Assembly (NCBI GenBank): GCA_003991915.1
Contig: RQTK01000108.1
Span: 608,115 to 672,114 of the forward strand
Origin: Elysia chlorotica
Taxonomy: Eukaryota > Mollusca > Gastropoda > Plakobranchidae
Length of the DNA: 64,000 nucleotides
Reading direction: 5' to 3'
In this document: positions 1 to 16,900 of the stretch, one piece after another
Layout of the letters: the number at the start of each line of letters is the position of its first letter
How positions within the stretch are numbered: the first letter of the stretch is position 1
The notes under the pieces: model-generated
What the model was told of the DNA's origin: nothing
What the model saw: the letters and a program-made list of their open reading frames with translations, nothing else
Database searches by the model: none
Made by a program: the position numbers and the translations under genes

Positions 1-116
<116 letters not shown>

Positions 117-119
117 TTT

Positions 120-235
120 CTGTCTATGTTTATTTTCTATCTATATAACTACCTACCTACCTACCTACCTAGCTACCTACCTACCTATACATCTATCCAT
201 TTATCTATCTACGTTTCTATTATCCTATCTACCCT
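120..235. repeat. Tetranucleotide repeat tract (CTAC/CTAT type)
   Basis: Degenerate tetranucleotide tract, cleanest as CTAC units near 150-185, then CTAT-like units. It is a simple continuation of the preceding CT tract. Confidence 0.85.
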
Positions 236-740
236 ATCAATATAGATCTCATACAGTGGTAAACCTAGGCGCATGGAGCCAGGGAGCTCAGTAAGTTCAC
301 TAGATCGGCTTAACATCAGAGGCCTCTGGTTCGGTCAGGTCGCCTTGCTTCCTACCACTGGGATCTGTGCCAGGACATAGACGGTTAGACCTGTGTTATC
401 ATGGATATCCCGCGGCCCCGTCTCCGTATAAGATCCTCTTTCGGAAATCGATGGGTGGTAACACTTGGAGATAATTATTTTAAAGCGTGCTATGTGCATT
501 AGTATCCGTTTTATCCGTTTTATCCGTCTTACTATAAAACATTTGTCCATCAGTGTGTCATCGCTTTACTCTATCATTGTGGTGCAAACAAGTTGAATAA
601 AGCTACTAGGTATTTAAAACTTCTTAGTTTTTGCCGCCGGTACCACGCGATATAGAATTTAAGATTCTCTTAGCTGTCTTCGGTACCCTTCTCTCAAATC
701 GATACTCGTCCTACCTGAACATTAAAATCAAAGACTGCCA
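236..740. other. Unassigned intergenic sequence
   Basis: More balanced base composition than the surrounding repeats, but no convincing exon, splice-site pair or known element. The only sizeable open frame here lacks domain-like content. Confidence 0.5.
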
Positions 741-1018
741 TTCCGAATAACTCTACAGCTTATCCACAGTAATATTCCGAATAACTCTACAGCTTATCTG
801 GAGTAATATTCCAAATAACTCTACAGCTTATCTGGAGTAATATTCCGAATAACTCTACAGCTTATCTGGAGTAATATTCCGAATAACTCTACAGCTTATC
901 CACAGTAATACATGTATTCCGAATAAATCTGCAGCTTATCCACAGTAATATTCCGAAAAACTCTACAGCTTATCCACAGTAATATTCCGAATAACCCTGT
1001 AGCTTATTCGCACTAGTC
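741..1018. repeat. 34-bp tandem repeat, eight copies
   Basis: Units begin with TTCCGAATAACTCTACAGCT at 741, 775, 809, 843, 877, 917, 951 and 985. The period is exactly 34 bp apart from one 6-bp insertion before 917. Two unit subtypes alternate, one reading TTATCCACAG and the other TTATCTGGAG. There are no unique spacers between units, so this is a minisatellite and not a CRISPR array. Confidence 0.95.
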
Positions 1019-1103
1019 TAGGCAGGTGTCATTTTAGCGTTCTGTGGACGATTCCCCCACTACCAAGCTAAACCAGATCAAACTGGCACAGTGGGCTTGC
1101 AGC

Positions 1104-1447
1104 ATGAGTGAGATTGGGTGAGATTGAGTGAGATTGGGTGAGATTGAGTGAGATTGAGTGAGATTGAGTGAGATTGGAGTTGAGATGAGTGAGATTGGGT
1201 GAGATTGAGTGAGATTGGGTGAGATTAGTGGAGATTGAGTGAGATTGAGTTGAGATTGAGTGAGATTGGGTGAGATGAGTGAGATTGGGTGAGATGAGTG
1301 AGATTGGGTGAGATGAGTGAGATTGGGTGAGATGAGTGAGATTGGGTGAGATGAGTGAGATTGGGTGAGATTGAGTGAGATTGGGTAAGACTGGGTGAGA
1401 TTGGGTGAGATATGAGTGAGATTGAGTGAGATTGGGTGAGATTCAGT
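1104..1447. repeat. 10-bp minisatellite, GTGAGATTGG/GTGAGATTGA
   Basis: About 34 head-to-tail copies of a roughly 10-bp GTGAGATTGR unit, some shortened to GTGAGAT. On the minus strand the repeat is open in one frame and gives a Leu-Thr-Gln-Ser-His-Pro-Ile-Ser repeat. That open frame is a by-product of the unit and is not evidence of a gene. Confidence 0.95.
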
Positions 1448-1918
1448 GCGGGTTTCTTCAGCTCTCATCCCGAGGACAAGGATAGTCTGTTACTCTTCTC
1501 TCTCTATATATATATTCGGTGTACCAAATCAATGTTCTGTTGCGAGTGTATCTAGTGATTATTTGGGCGCCTTCAGTCGTCCCATGCGTCCTAATACGCG
1601 TATACGGCGCTTGGGATCTGCCTGTACTTTTTTCCTATATATTTGCTTTTTGTTTTTGCTTTTTGGGGGGGGGGGGGAGATAAGCCATTAAACGAGGTGA
1701 ATGTTGATCGTTGGTATTTTTCAATTTGGAACCTCTACAGGTTTAATTTTTCTTCCTTAGATTTTGCTACTATGTCTGGTCTAATCGGTGCGTGAAATAA
1801 TTGCTTCTGATAAGGCGTCTGTGATGATGACTTTGTTTTCATTTTACTGTCTTTATTTTTGCCGTTTGAATGTTTATTTTTCATATAGTAATTATGCGGT
1901 GGTTATGTTGTTTCTATC

Positions 1919-2515
1919 TGTAACAGATTTGCTGGTGATGGTGTTAATCTGTTTGGCTCTGTTTGTCTAGGGGTATTAAAAATATTCACAGCCAATCACA
2001 CGACTCGTCCATAGAAAATAAATCCGAAGTCCGCAAGTAACAATTGCAAACTGTTTAATCCAACAAAAGGGTTATACTTTACAATGTTTGTAGGACGGCT
2101 CAATAGTACAATTACTGGAGTTTCAATGTAGACTCTGGAAAACAATGTTGACTCTGCCTAAATCTAATTAAGATTCTTATTTATACAAAATTTCGTCGAA
2201 TCATCCAGAACAAGAATTACGTAAATCATAAGAGAATATTCTCGGTACACCTCTCTTTAGCAATTAACAACCAATCATAACAAAGGTAAACAAGAGGTGA
2301 CGTGGTTATTACTATTCTAGAATTTAGCCGGAGTTTTCGAGAAGGGCTGTGTTCAGTAAGCAAAACTCACAATTAAATTCTTAGGCTTGAAATACAATCG
2401 TTATGCAATCAAACAAGATAATGTACATACATCTAGTCATTCCGCTACCCAATAAGTTACGCACCTAAAAAGGGTGAGGAAATTAATAGATCAACTTATA
2501 GTACAATGCGTTACA
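1919..2515 (-). mobile_element. LTR-retrotransposon LTR, apparently solo
   Basis: This block is the reverse complement of the block at 20880-21489. Both have matching TGTAAC...GTTACA ends, the TG...CA form expected of an LTR, and both are about 600 bp. A TATA-like TATAAATAAG sits inside. The copies differ by a few percent plus short indels, which suggests a fairly recent element. No internal coding region is seen on either side and no clean target-site duplication is found. The family (Ty3/Gypsy, BEL/Pao or other) cannot be assigned from the LTR alone. Treated as a fossil. Confidence 0.75.
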
Positions 2516-3240
2516 CAGCTTATACATGAGACTCGTCGATGATTTGAATGTAAGCCAGTCTGTTGGGGAAATGTTAAGTGCTGCTGCAGCGTGTGGGGAG
2601 TATGGTCAGGCTTGTTAGCACCGCTTTTACAGCATTGTGTTGGATGTCGGTGCCGAGACAGCCGTGACACCTACTTTTCCACTCTGTAAAGGCACGACGT
2701 TTTCTTTGCGTGCCAATCAACCTGTGTTTCCTTAACCAAAGAGTGGCAACTTTGCTAAACCTAACGTTGTTGATTCTAACATTCCTGGTTTGCGTTACTC
2801 GCGTGCTCCAAGTAGTAGAACTACTAGAACTTGTTTTGACCTTACCGTGGACTGCTCGGACTATTGTCCAGGGAATCGCGCTTGAATTTCTGCAAAGAAA
2901 GATAATTTGCGCAGAAGTGATGGATAATGGAGCCGTGTTTATGTCAGTGGGTTCGCCCGGTGTGACCTTTTATATGTCCCCTAAGACTCCGTTTACTTTT
3001 TGAAGAGACAATGGTGTCCCCTAGAACCATACCACCATTTGATCAAACGTGATAAATCTAAATAAGAAAGTACAACAAGCGCCAGTCGGAGAAAACTTCT
3101 GTGTCACCTAGGTTCCCAGTGGGGATTCCGCAGAAAAAACTCCATCACAAAAAATATCTCGAGCAACAGAAATACAAAACAATAAAAGAAAAAAAAATGT
3201 CATACTGATCAAAAGTCGTACCGCAATCAATCGGTGGTGG
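2516..3240. other. Unassigned intergenic sequence
   Basis: Contains a 97-codon open frame at 2710-3003 (+), hydrophobic near its start. It shows no family signature and no supporting splice context, and I do not call it a gene. Confidence 0.4.
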
Positions 3241-3246
3241 TAGGAA

Positions 3247-3354
<108 letters not shown>

Positions 3355-3393
3355 CTTCATTCTCCCTGTCTCTGTTTCGGTGTGTGAGTGTGT

Positions 3394-3551
3394 GGGGGGG
3401 GGGGGCAGCGGTAGCCCTGGGGTAGAACATCAGGAGGTCCGTGGTTCGAGCCTTGTGTTGGTGGCAGTTTAGTGTGACCGACTGAGACAGGAATGGTATT
3501 CCCACCCTGTCCCATGTGTGGCAGCACATAAACTTGTCAGACGTCAGTCTT

Positions 3552-3584
<33 letters not shown>

Positions 3585-3605
3585 TCAGCAGCAGCAGCAG
3601 CAGTG
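3394..3605 (+). mobile_element. tRNA-derived SINE with AGT/CAG tail
   Basis: A poorly conserved A-box region is followed by a clear B box (GTGGTTCGAGCC near 3440). A body follows that includes ACTGAGACAGG, CCACCCTGTCCC and GTGTGGCAGCACATAAACTT. The same body recurs near 8.3, 15.6, 25.3, 33.4 and 35.5 kb in this window, which defines a dispersed SINE family. The tail is an AGT tract running into CAG. Confidence 0.8.
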
Positions 3606-4551
3606 GTGGTAACCGCGATGAAGACGATAAAAACGACTTTGTTTGCAAATCAAACCTAAGATAGTATTAACTAGAACGAAAACCCCCCAAAAATATACTT
3701 TCTATTTTTAATGTAATTGAATAGTTTGGCAACATTTTGTAGGAAATAATACTGTGTGCTTCATTATGAGATTTCGAAAAAAGATCAACAGGTTTTTCCC
3801 ACTAAAACATAGATGTCCCTGGCAGTGTAAGTATTTATTTCCTTTTATTAGAAAAAAATTTGTTTTTACATTTTGCTTGCCATAAAACAATATTGGTTTT
3901 TTTTTTTCTTCTTTTTTGTCTTGTTGATTCATTCAGAATGTTAAAAGACGCTGGTGTTTGAAAAATCGTCAACCAAAAGTAGTAACAAAGAAAATCGATT
4001 GGTTCTAAATAGTTTTATAAAGATTGCATTGATAGAATGAATGTTGACGGTTCAGCTTCGTTCCCTCTACTCTTATCATTCGAATCATGAGCCAAAGCTT
4101 AACATCAGAACTTCGACGCAGCTTCGCTATATGCTTTGCTCTCGGCTCTTTTCATTTTTTTTGGTGCTATCTTTTTTAACCTTTAGAATGATATACGAGG
4201 TTTTCCCGTAAGTCCTCAATTTATTGGACACAGCCTGTATGCGATAATATTGAGAAATTTCATTTTGGATATAAAATACTGTTCATTTTATTCAATCAGC
4301 TCTTAAGCCTGTGTTCCTAAAATTTTCATTGAAATTTTATTGAAATGAGTCCTAGTGCCTGTTTATTTCAAAATATAGTACCAATTTCAGGGATTCTATT
4401 TCTAATTCTAGGTACCTGGATCAACTCCCACTAAGGGCGTACCGTTAGGTTCAAGTTTAAAAGATAGTCTGGACATCTAGATAGATCTAGCTTCTATAGA
4501 AATTTAATAAACATAATCTAGATATAGAGATCTAGGTATTATCTAACAACA

Positions 4552-9688
<5,137 letters not shown>

Positions 9689-11305
9689 GGATGAGAGATA
9701 GGGTAATTTATGATTTTAAAGTGTGTGATCAATATTGTTATACAGAGTACTCAATATTGTTATACAGAGTACATGTGTTGGGCTCATATGCTGCAGTGAT
9801 AGATTTCTTCACCTCAGCTGTAAAAGTCTATTTCATTTCTGACATTCAGAAGAAACAAAAATCTAGATCAAGGGTGTTTTACAACCGTGATTGGCCATTA
9901 TCGTCGACGTCTGTATCAGTCTCTCTGTTTGGGTCGACCGCTAGTCCGAAAATATGCTCTTGTCCTGCAGGTACAGAAGTTGATGGGCAGTCTACCACTG
10001 AGGTGACGGTTTCTGCGCAGTTTGTGGACTTTTGTGACAAGAATTTTCGCCAGCTTGTGATTGTATAAAGAACAAAGAAACAAAGAAATGAGAATTTTTG
10101 TTACTCCTGAAATCAAATGAAAACAGCTTCTGTGTCTTCTGACTATGTTGTGAGTTTAGTGCCTGCCCTAGTATAAGGGTATTATTCCAATGCACATGTT
10201 CATGTTTATTCAATATTCTTTTAATGGATTTATTAATTAGATGCGGCAACTTTCAGACATTATTGTAAGATATTTCTTGTAATTGTGTACGGACACTGAC
10301 ACACCAGTTGTTTTTTCAATAGAAGGCTAACCTTTTTTTTTTATAAATCGATGTTGCCTTTACCATACCTGATAAGCTCATAAATCTCTGGTGGGGTGTT
10401 TTGGCTCTCTGTTGTTATAATTCTTCTTTATCATTTTAATTTTTTCTCTTAAGAAGATTGTAAGAGAATGGAGCACATTAGAAACAAATTTTACTTAAGT
10501 TACTTCCTATTGTTTCAAATCTTGTTGACTTTTTCTTCTTCACCGTGTCTTCAGTGGTAGCACCACTTCATAAACCTTGTGAGACTGTACTTGATCTTGT
10601 GCCATTCTTCCAGCTTTTATTGCATATACACCAAACCATTCCTCTATGTCTTGCTCCCAGTTTTGTCGGCCTGCATCTTCCTTTACCTCTGGCTTAGTCT
10701 CAGTAATGTGTGACTAGTCACTTATAACATTTGCACACAATTTATTAGAACTTTGTTTTATGAGTGCTTTAAACTTTTTTTTAGATTGTACAATAGTATT
10801 GCTCGTATATGTTCATTATATCTATTTGTTGATTTTTTTTTTGTGTGGCAATATTGTACTTTATTTTTCAACCTGGCATATGACAGTTAAGAGAAGATAT
10901 TTGATCTGATGGTTTGATATTTGGGGAGTACAAAAACAAATGTTGATTCAAGGACTGAATGTAGATATATTTAAATTAAAATCTTTGGTCATATAACCTG
11001 TGTAAAATTTATCAGAGCCATACATATAATGTTGTTCATATAAATTATCAATATCATTGGTATGAGGGCTTTTTCATTCATCATTATAGTCGTTGAAATA
11101 ATCAGAAATATGGATCAATACTCCATACTTTTACAGACGTCTCATTGCTTTGTTTTACAAATTTCGTTCCCTTATTTTAAAATTAGTTCTCTTTTATGCA
11201 GTCAAAAAATTTTTCACAGAATGTTACTTGTATTCTTTTTGTCTCAATCTGTTTGTGGGTTGTTTTTTGTTTTTTCGTATTACATGCTCTCAACAGGAAT
11301 TTATG

Positions 11306-11476
11306 CAAGTTATTGTAGATGCTTTCTATTTCAACTCAAATGATTATTGGTTATTTTATATACAAGTTATTGTAGATGCTTTCTATTTCAACTCAAATGA
11401 TTATTGGTTATTTTATATACAAGTTATTGTAGATGCTTTCTATTTCAACTCAAATGATTATTGGTTATTTTATGTA
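11306..11476. repeat. 57-bp tandem repeat, three copies
   Basis: Units begin with CAAGTTATTGTAGATGCTTT at 11306, 11363 and 11420 and are nearly identical. Because 57 is divisible by three, the repeat stays open and yields a repeated peptide. That is not evidence of coding. Confidence 0.93.
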
Positions 11477-11612
11477 CAATATCATTTATAGGCCTTTACT
11501 GCCCATGGCAACTGTGGCATTACATTTACAGTATTGAGAAAGGCAATCACCTGTTAAAAAATATCTTAAATTGGAATGTATATCCTCCAGGGACCAACTG
11601 CAGCTTTTTTTC

Positions 11613-11617
11613 TATTA

Positions 11618-11702
<85 letters not shown>
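11613..11702. repeat. (ATT)n microsatellite
   Basis: About 28 ATT triplets. Confidence 0.97.
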
Positions 11703-13519
11703 ACATTATATTAGGACAATATACATAGTTAGTCATTTTATTTCCACAATAAACGAAAACAACTATTGATTTAAATGTTTTTCAATTATGTAAAATTGAA
11801 TAATTTTTTATATAAAACAATCTTTTACAAAAATGTTGATATTAACTGTATAGATGTTTATGATAAATACCTAGTGCATTATGTGTATGTACCTTTGTTC
11901 ATTTTCTACATTATTGCTTCACTTCATGTTACAACTTTATTAAACCTGCATTCTTCCAACAACAAAATAATAACAAAAACAAAAACATGCAATAATGTAG
12001 TCTATGAATCGCAATTGATTGGCTTGTTGAAGTTGTAATATGCTTGCTTTTTTAAAATATGCTGTTCTTTGTTCAGAATCTAGTCCGATTCATGTACTTT
12101 TGTTTTCCTAAAAACAGAATTTGCTTTGTCACTTCATGTCATGTAGGATTACACCAATACAAGAATAATGTAGAGATGCCTGAGATTTTTGCTTGGGGCA
12201 TATCTTGGCAGTTAATGTGTAGAATATTTTTCATGATTGGTTTGCGACAGTTGAATATTCATATTTTGTATATTTTGCCAGCTGAAGTTTTCCCTAATTT
12301 TGCTTTAATTGCTAGTCATTTTTTAAATTGGTTTATTTTCAGTTTGTAAATTCTCTTGCCTTTATTTCTTGGGTGATTTAGATTGGGTGCGGAGTGAAAT
12401 AAGGCTGACAGTGCTGTTCTTTTTTTTTTTTCTAGTCACTGATGATTTAGATTTTTTGGCCTTTTTGTTTGATTATTTTTTGTATTATGTTCTTTATGTC
12501 TTTCTAATACTTATGTACTTAAAAAATGATATGTTTGGTGTTTGAACTTAATCATATCTGCAAAGGGAAAAAAAAAAACAATAAAAGCTTTTAATAATTT
12601 AATTGTCTCCTCTTTGTGATCATGCTGTTGCAAATGAATTAACATTTCTCATGAGGTTTTGTATGTAAAATTATTTCCTTTTTTTCAATTGAAATATTAA
12701 TACAGATCACATTTAGTATGTTAGAAAATGATTATTTGATGGTCCTTGAAAGACCTAGATGAATCTCTTGTACAACTTTTTTACAACTAAGATTACTTTT
12801 AAATTGCACACATACAACAAGCATGTATGAAGAGAATACCAAATCCTTCTACTTTATTCATCACATCAAGTTTATTTAACAGATTGAAAGGTGCATCACT
12901 AGTTTCCTGATAAGGAAGGGCAAAGAAAATCTCCATGATTGAATAAAGTCAAATATGATCCAAGGGCAAAACTCAGTGTAACCATTCCAAAATCTTGAAG
13001 GTGTTTATTACCACTTGATTGTCAGTAGGAAAATTAAATTTTATGCCGCTCATGATGCTTTACTTTTAAAAGTTGTACCAAAGCGCAACAAGTACAACCT
13101 TATTTTTTAACCAGGCTACACTTGACAAGTGTAATGATAAATTACCTAAAACCCAATTAGTTCTTTAAAAGTTTGTCATAAAAACAAAGATATTCTGAAG
13201 ACACTGAAATCATGAACTTCTCCTCAGCTCTTTTTGACTAGCCATGACTATTTTGAATTCTGTAGGTTAAAAATTTTGTAATCTTCCATAGAAACACATA
13301 AACATTGTTTATAAAACGTTTTGACAATAAGAGATTCCTCTTATTACGTTGTTTTAATCCTGTCTATATAATCGATTAATTTCCTGTTACTACCTTTTCA
13401 AACAGTGTATACCACACAAGAGCTGGAATTGACTTAAGAATAAGACAATGCAAATATGTATGGTTTTACTCTCATCACAGGAATCAAAGTTGAGTCCATT
13501 TAAGTTAAACTGTGGCTGA

Positions 13520-13525
13520 TTTATT
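13520..13525 (-). promoter_or_regulatory. Candidate poly(A) signal of ABCF1
   Basis: TTTATT on the plus strand is AATAAA on the gene strand, about 470 nt past the ABCF1 stop codon. Another lies near 13003. Chosen by position only. Confidence 0.35.
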
Positions 13526-13994
13526 CATTAAAAAAAGAGCCTGACTTCAAACCTTTCTTCTGTATAAGTAATAAAATGTGGTCGAGGCTAGTACATGTTT
13601 AGAGAGATGATTAAATTAGCCTTATACACTTTTGGATATAGAAAAAGGGGAAGAAAAAAAAAAACCAACACCAAAAATAGCTCAGCAGTTTGCATTCACA
13701 TGCTTAGCCATATTCATTTTTATCCCACCCAAATATCGTCTGAAGAAAAAGCATTTCAGAGAAATATATATCATGGAACTTTGCATATCATCTTTTTGCT
13801 AACTGAAGTATTTTGAATGAGAACACCTATAACAAACGCTTCTTATGGAACAGATGGATGACAGAGATATCAAACTAAGATGTCCAACATTGGAGTCCAT
13901 AAAATGTCCAAATACGTTCACGTTCGACTGCTGTAGCTGGACGGTAGCTCTTCCTGTTTCCTGTGTAGACTCAAACCCCGGAGGTCAACGCTCG

Positions 13995-16900
13995 TCACGT
14001 TGTGGCAGCGGCCGAAGCAGCGGCAGCGTGAGCGATGTTCTCTCCCAGCGCCTCCAGCAGCTCGCGGCGGTAGTCGTCGAAGTCGCCGTCAATCTCGCAG
14101 ATGTTCTTGTTCTCGACCACCCAGAGCTGGCAGTCTGTGTCTCGGATGAGGCGCTCGTCGTGGCTCACGATGATCACACCTGGTGGGCAGGGGAGGAAGG
14201 AGGATAAGTAATAGTAGTTTTAATACGGGCACCAAGACTAGCGTCTGACAACACTGCTGCCACACAAGAGACATGGCATAAAGACCAGGGACAGTTTTCG
14301 TGAGAAGCTGCTGGCCTGAGAGTAACTTACGTCTGAAATTTAAATTTAGTCTACAATCTATTCATTGAAATTTCCTGGTATTAAATTTTGACGTAAATTC
14401 ACACCTGCTCCAAGGCAGGACTAAGGGCTAAAATTTGATCGCAAGTCTATCTGTACCCTAAAAAAATCAATTAGAATTATTTATGTGTCAGTTTAATATG
14501 ATTTTAGGGTTTTTATAGCTTAATTTTGCCATTTCGGCACACCTAATGGTGTTTTTATGATTTTTCATAATTAAGATCTACAAATGAAATGTCGGTCAAA
14601 TGAAAGAATTCACTCAGTGGTACATAGGAATAAAGAAAATAATTATAAACTTCTGTTTTGGTACTTGATTTTTATAATTTGAAAGTTCTTCTGAAAATTT
14701 TTTGAAATGGCATCTACTTCCCGCCTTTCTTTAGACATAGCTTTTCTACTTAAAAGGTTTGCCATAAAGTGATCATGAGAAATACGAATCGTATGCATAA
14801 TCAGTATTTTAAACACATTCTTTACCTTGGAGAGTGAAAATTCATGTTTTTATGTTTTGTGCTAGTATAAATAAGCATTAACTAGTTCTTCCGTTTGGCA
14901 TAGACTTCTAGGTAAGGCGATATGTGTTTCTTTCATATTTTGTAATCACCCACATGTGAGATAAAATTTTTAAATATAGTATGGCCAAATTTACTAAACT
15001 AGCATAATACCTTGTCAATCACATTACCCTAAAAAAAAGTCCATAAATATTTGCGACTAAACACTCCAAGGTTTTAGTACAAAATGAAGCAAAAACGTTT
15101 TTACAAGTCAAAATAAATACTGTATTACCGATCACAAAAAATGTTCTGCATGTTGACAAAAAACTAAAAAAAGCCCCTTGATAATAGCGGGTTACTGATA
15201 AATATATTTCTACGCTGACATATGTCATGTTGGCTAGGATAGAAAAATTTATGTAAGTCCATTGGCAGCAGCTAGACCAAACTGCTGATGAGTTAAAATT
15301 TTTTTATGTAATAGTTTTATGTGCTGCCACACAGAGTCAGCGCAGGGATAAGAGGACTTCTGCCTCAGACAGTCTCGTCACACTGACATTGACACCCATT
15401 AACCAGCAGGGAACAAGGTATTAGGAAGCCCTAACATATGCCATACATGTTGGTAAATATTGATATTAAGGAACCGGATAAACTCTGAGTCACAAACTTT
15501 TAGCATTGAGGAGGGGGGGGTAGTAAACTGGTGTTAAACGTTGGTCTCCCAACCAGAAGGTCCCCGGTTCGAAACCCATGATCAGTAGGAATTCATTTGA
15601 CGATTTCTTCTCTTACTGGTTGGGTCGGTGTCAGTATAGCAGCTTAGACAGGAGTCCAAGTCTCCCTGCCCTGTCTCTGCAGGGAAGCACGGAAAAATTG
15701 TCAGACTTAGTCTTGGGGCCTGTCCACAATCGAGCCTGTATAGTGCTGACGGAGCTAAGCAACAAACAAAATAAAATTTTCGACGCCTCTAATGCATAAA
15801 CATGAAGCTTCTTAGTTTTACTCACCGCCAGTGAACTCCCTGATAGCCTCGGCCAAAGCATCAATAGACTCAATGTCAAGGTTGTTGGTAGGTTCATCCT
15901 GGGCAACAATAGGACGGGTGAGAAAACTCAACAGGTGTCCACATTTGAAGAATTTTTAACTTCTAGTACTATTTTTTGTGGGCATTATCATCAGGAAATT
16001 TCATTTTACTTTTAGATCTTGATTTTCCTCATACGATTTTAAATTTTGGTCATAATGAGTTTTATTTTTAATTTCTTCATTTTTCTGATCTAAATTAGCC
16101 AAATAATTACACCGGTTGTCATTAATGCCTTGCACTATTAGATACAAGACTTTCCTAGTTGTACTAAAACTTTACTAGTAAGTATTACTCAAAATATTAC
16201 TACTGATTTGTCACCTATGGAGTGAAATTGTTTTATTTAATTATTCCTAACAAACTAAAGAATTAAATTTTACAGATGAGTTGAAAGATTGTGTAGCCTT
16301 TTAGTAAAGGCAGAACTGTTGCCATTCATGCCAATTGGATCATTAATTTTTACTAAAAACTGTTTCCATTAAGTGATCTAGCACATAAAACAAGATTTCT
16401 AGGTCCATAATATGGTTAATGGATGTACTATTTCCAAGAAAATGATTATTTCACTGAAAATGTGTAAACTTACTGAAAGTGTCACCGCTAAGATACTCAC
16501 CAGAATGAGAACATCCGGCGCCCTGCACGACAAATCCGCTAGGGCGACCCTTGCCCTCTGACCCCCAGACAGATCGCGGTTGAGGATGGTGTGAGCGTGC
16601 GACGCCAGGCCGTACTGGCCGAGCTTCTTGCGAGCATCCTGGTACTGCAGGTTGAACAGGCGCTGCCAGACAGAGAAAAGTCTATTGAAGTGCCTGACTC
16701 GGTGAACCAACCAGGGGGGATCAGGTGCAGGTCAATTTTTGTTTTACTTTTTAGCTAGTTTACGATGCAGTCAAAAATATCAAATAAACATTTTTATAAG
16801 TTGAAAAAAATCACAGCTCTATCATTTCTAGAATCACAGATGACCTTACTCATTTCAAAAATGGACAAAGTCCATGTAGAGCAGATTTTCATGTTTAGAG

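Larger units (their letters stand above)
9689..13519. other. Intergenic, probable 3' UTRs of two converging genes
   Basis: AT-rich DNA between the flotillin-like stop (+) and the ABCF1 stop (-), with two simple repeats listed separately. AATAAA on the plus strand at 11748 and 12582 are candidate poly(A) signals for the flotillin-like gene. The open frames here are AT-rich and show no family features. Confidence 0.5.

Noticed and set aside
741-1018. Regular 34-bp repeats resembling a CRISPR array
   Set aside because: There are no unique spacers; units are directly adjacent, and the window is animal nuclear DNA.
1034-1468. 144-codon frame with a Leu-Thr-Gln-Ser repeat
   Set aside because: It is entirely the 10-bp minisatellite read on the minus strand.
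2710-3003. 97-codon frame beside the LTR as retroelement coding sequence
   Set aside because: It runs opposite to the LTR orientation and shows no gag, protease, polymerase or integrase features.
11150-11491. 113-codon frame with a repeated FNSNDYWLFY peptide
   Set aside because: Produced by a 57-bp non-coding tandem repeat whose length happens to be divisible by three; no splice context or family signature.
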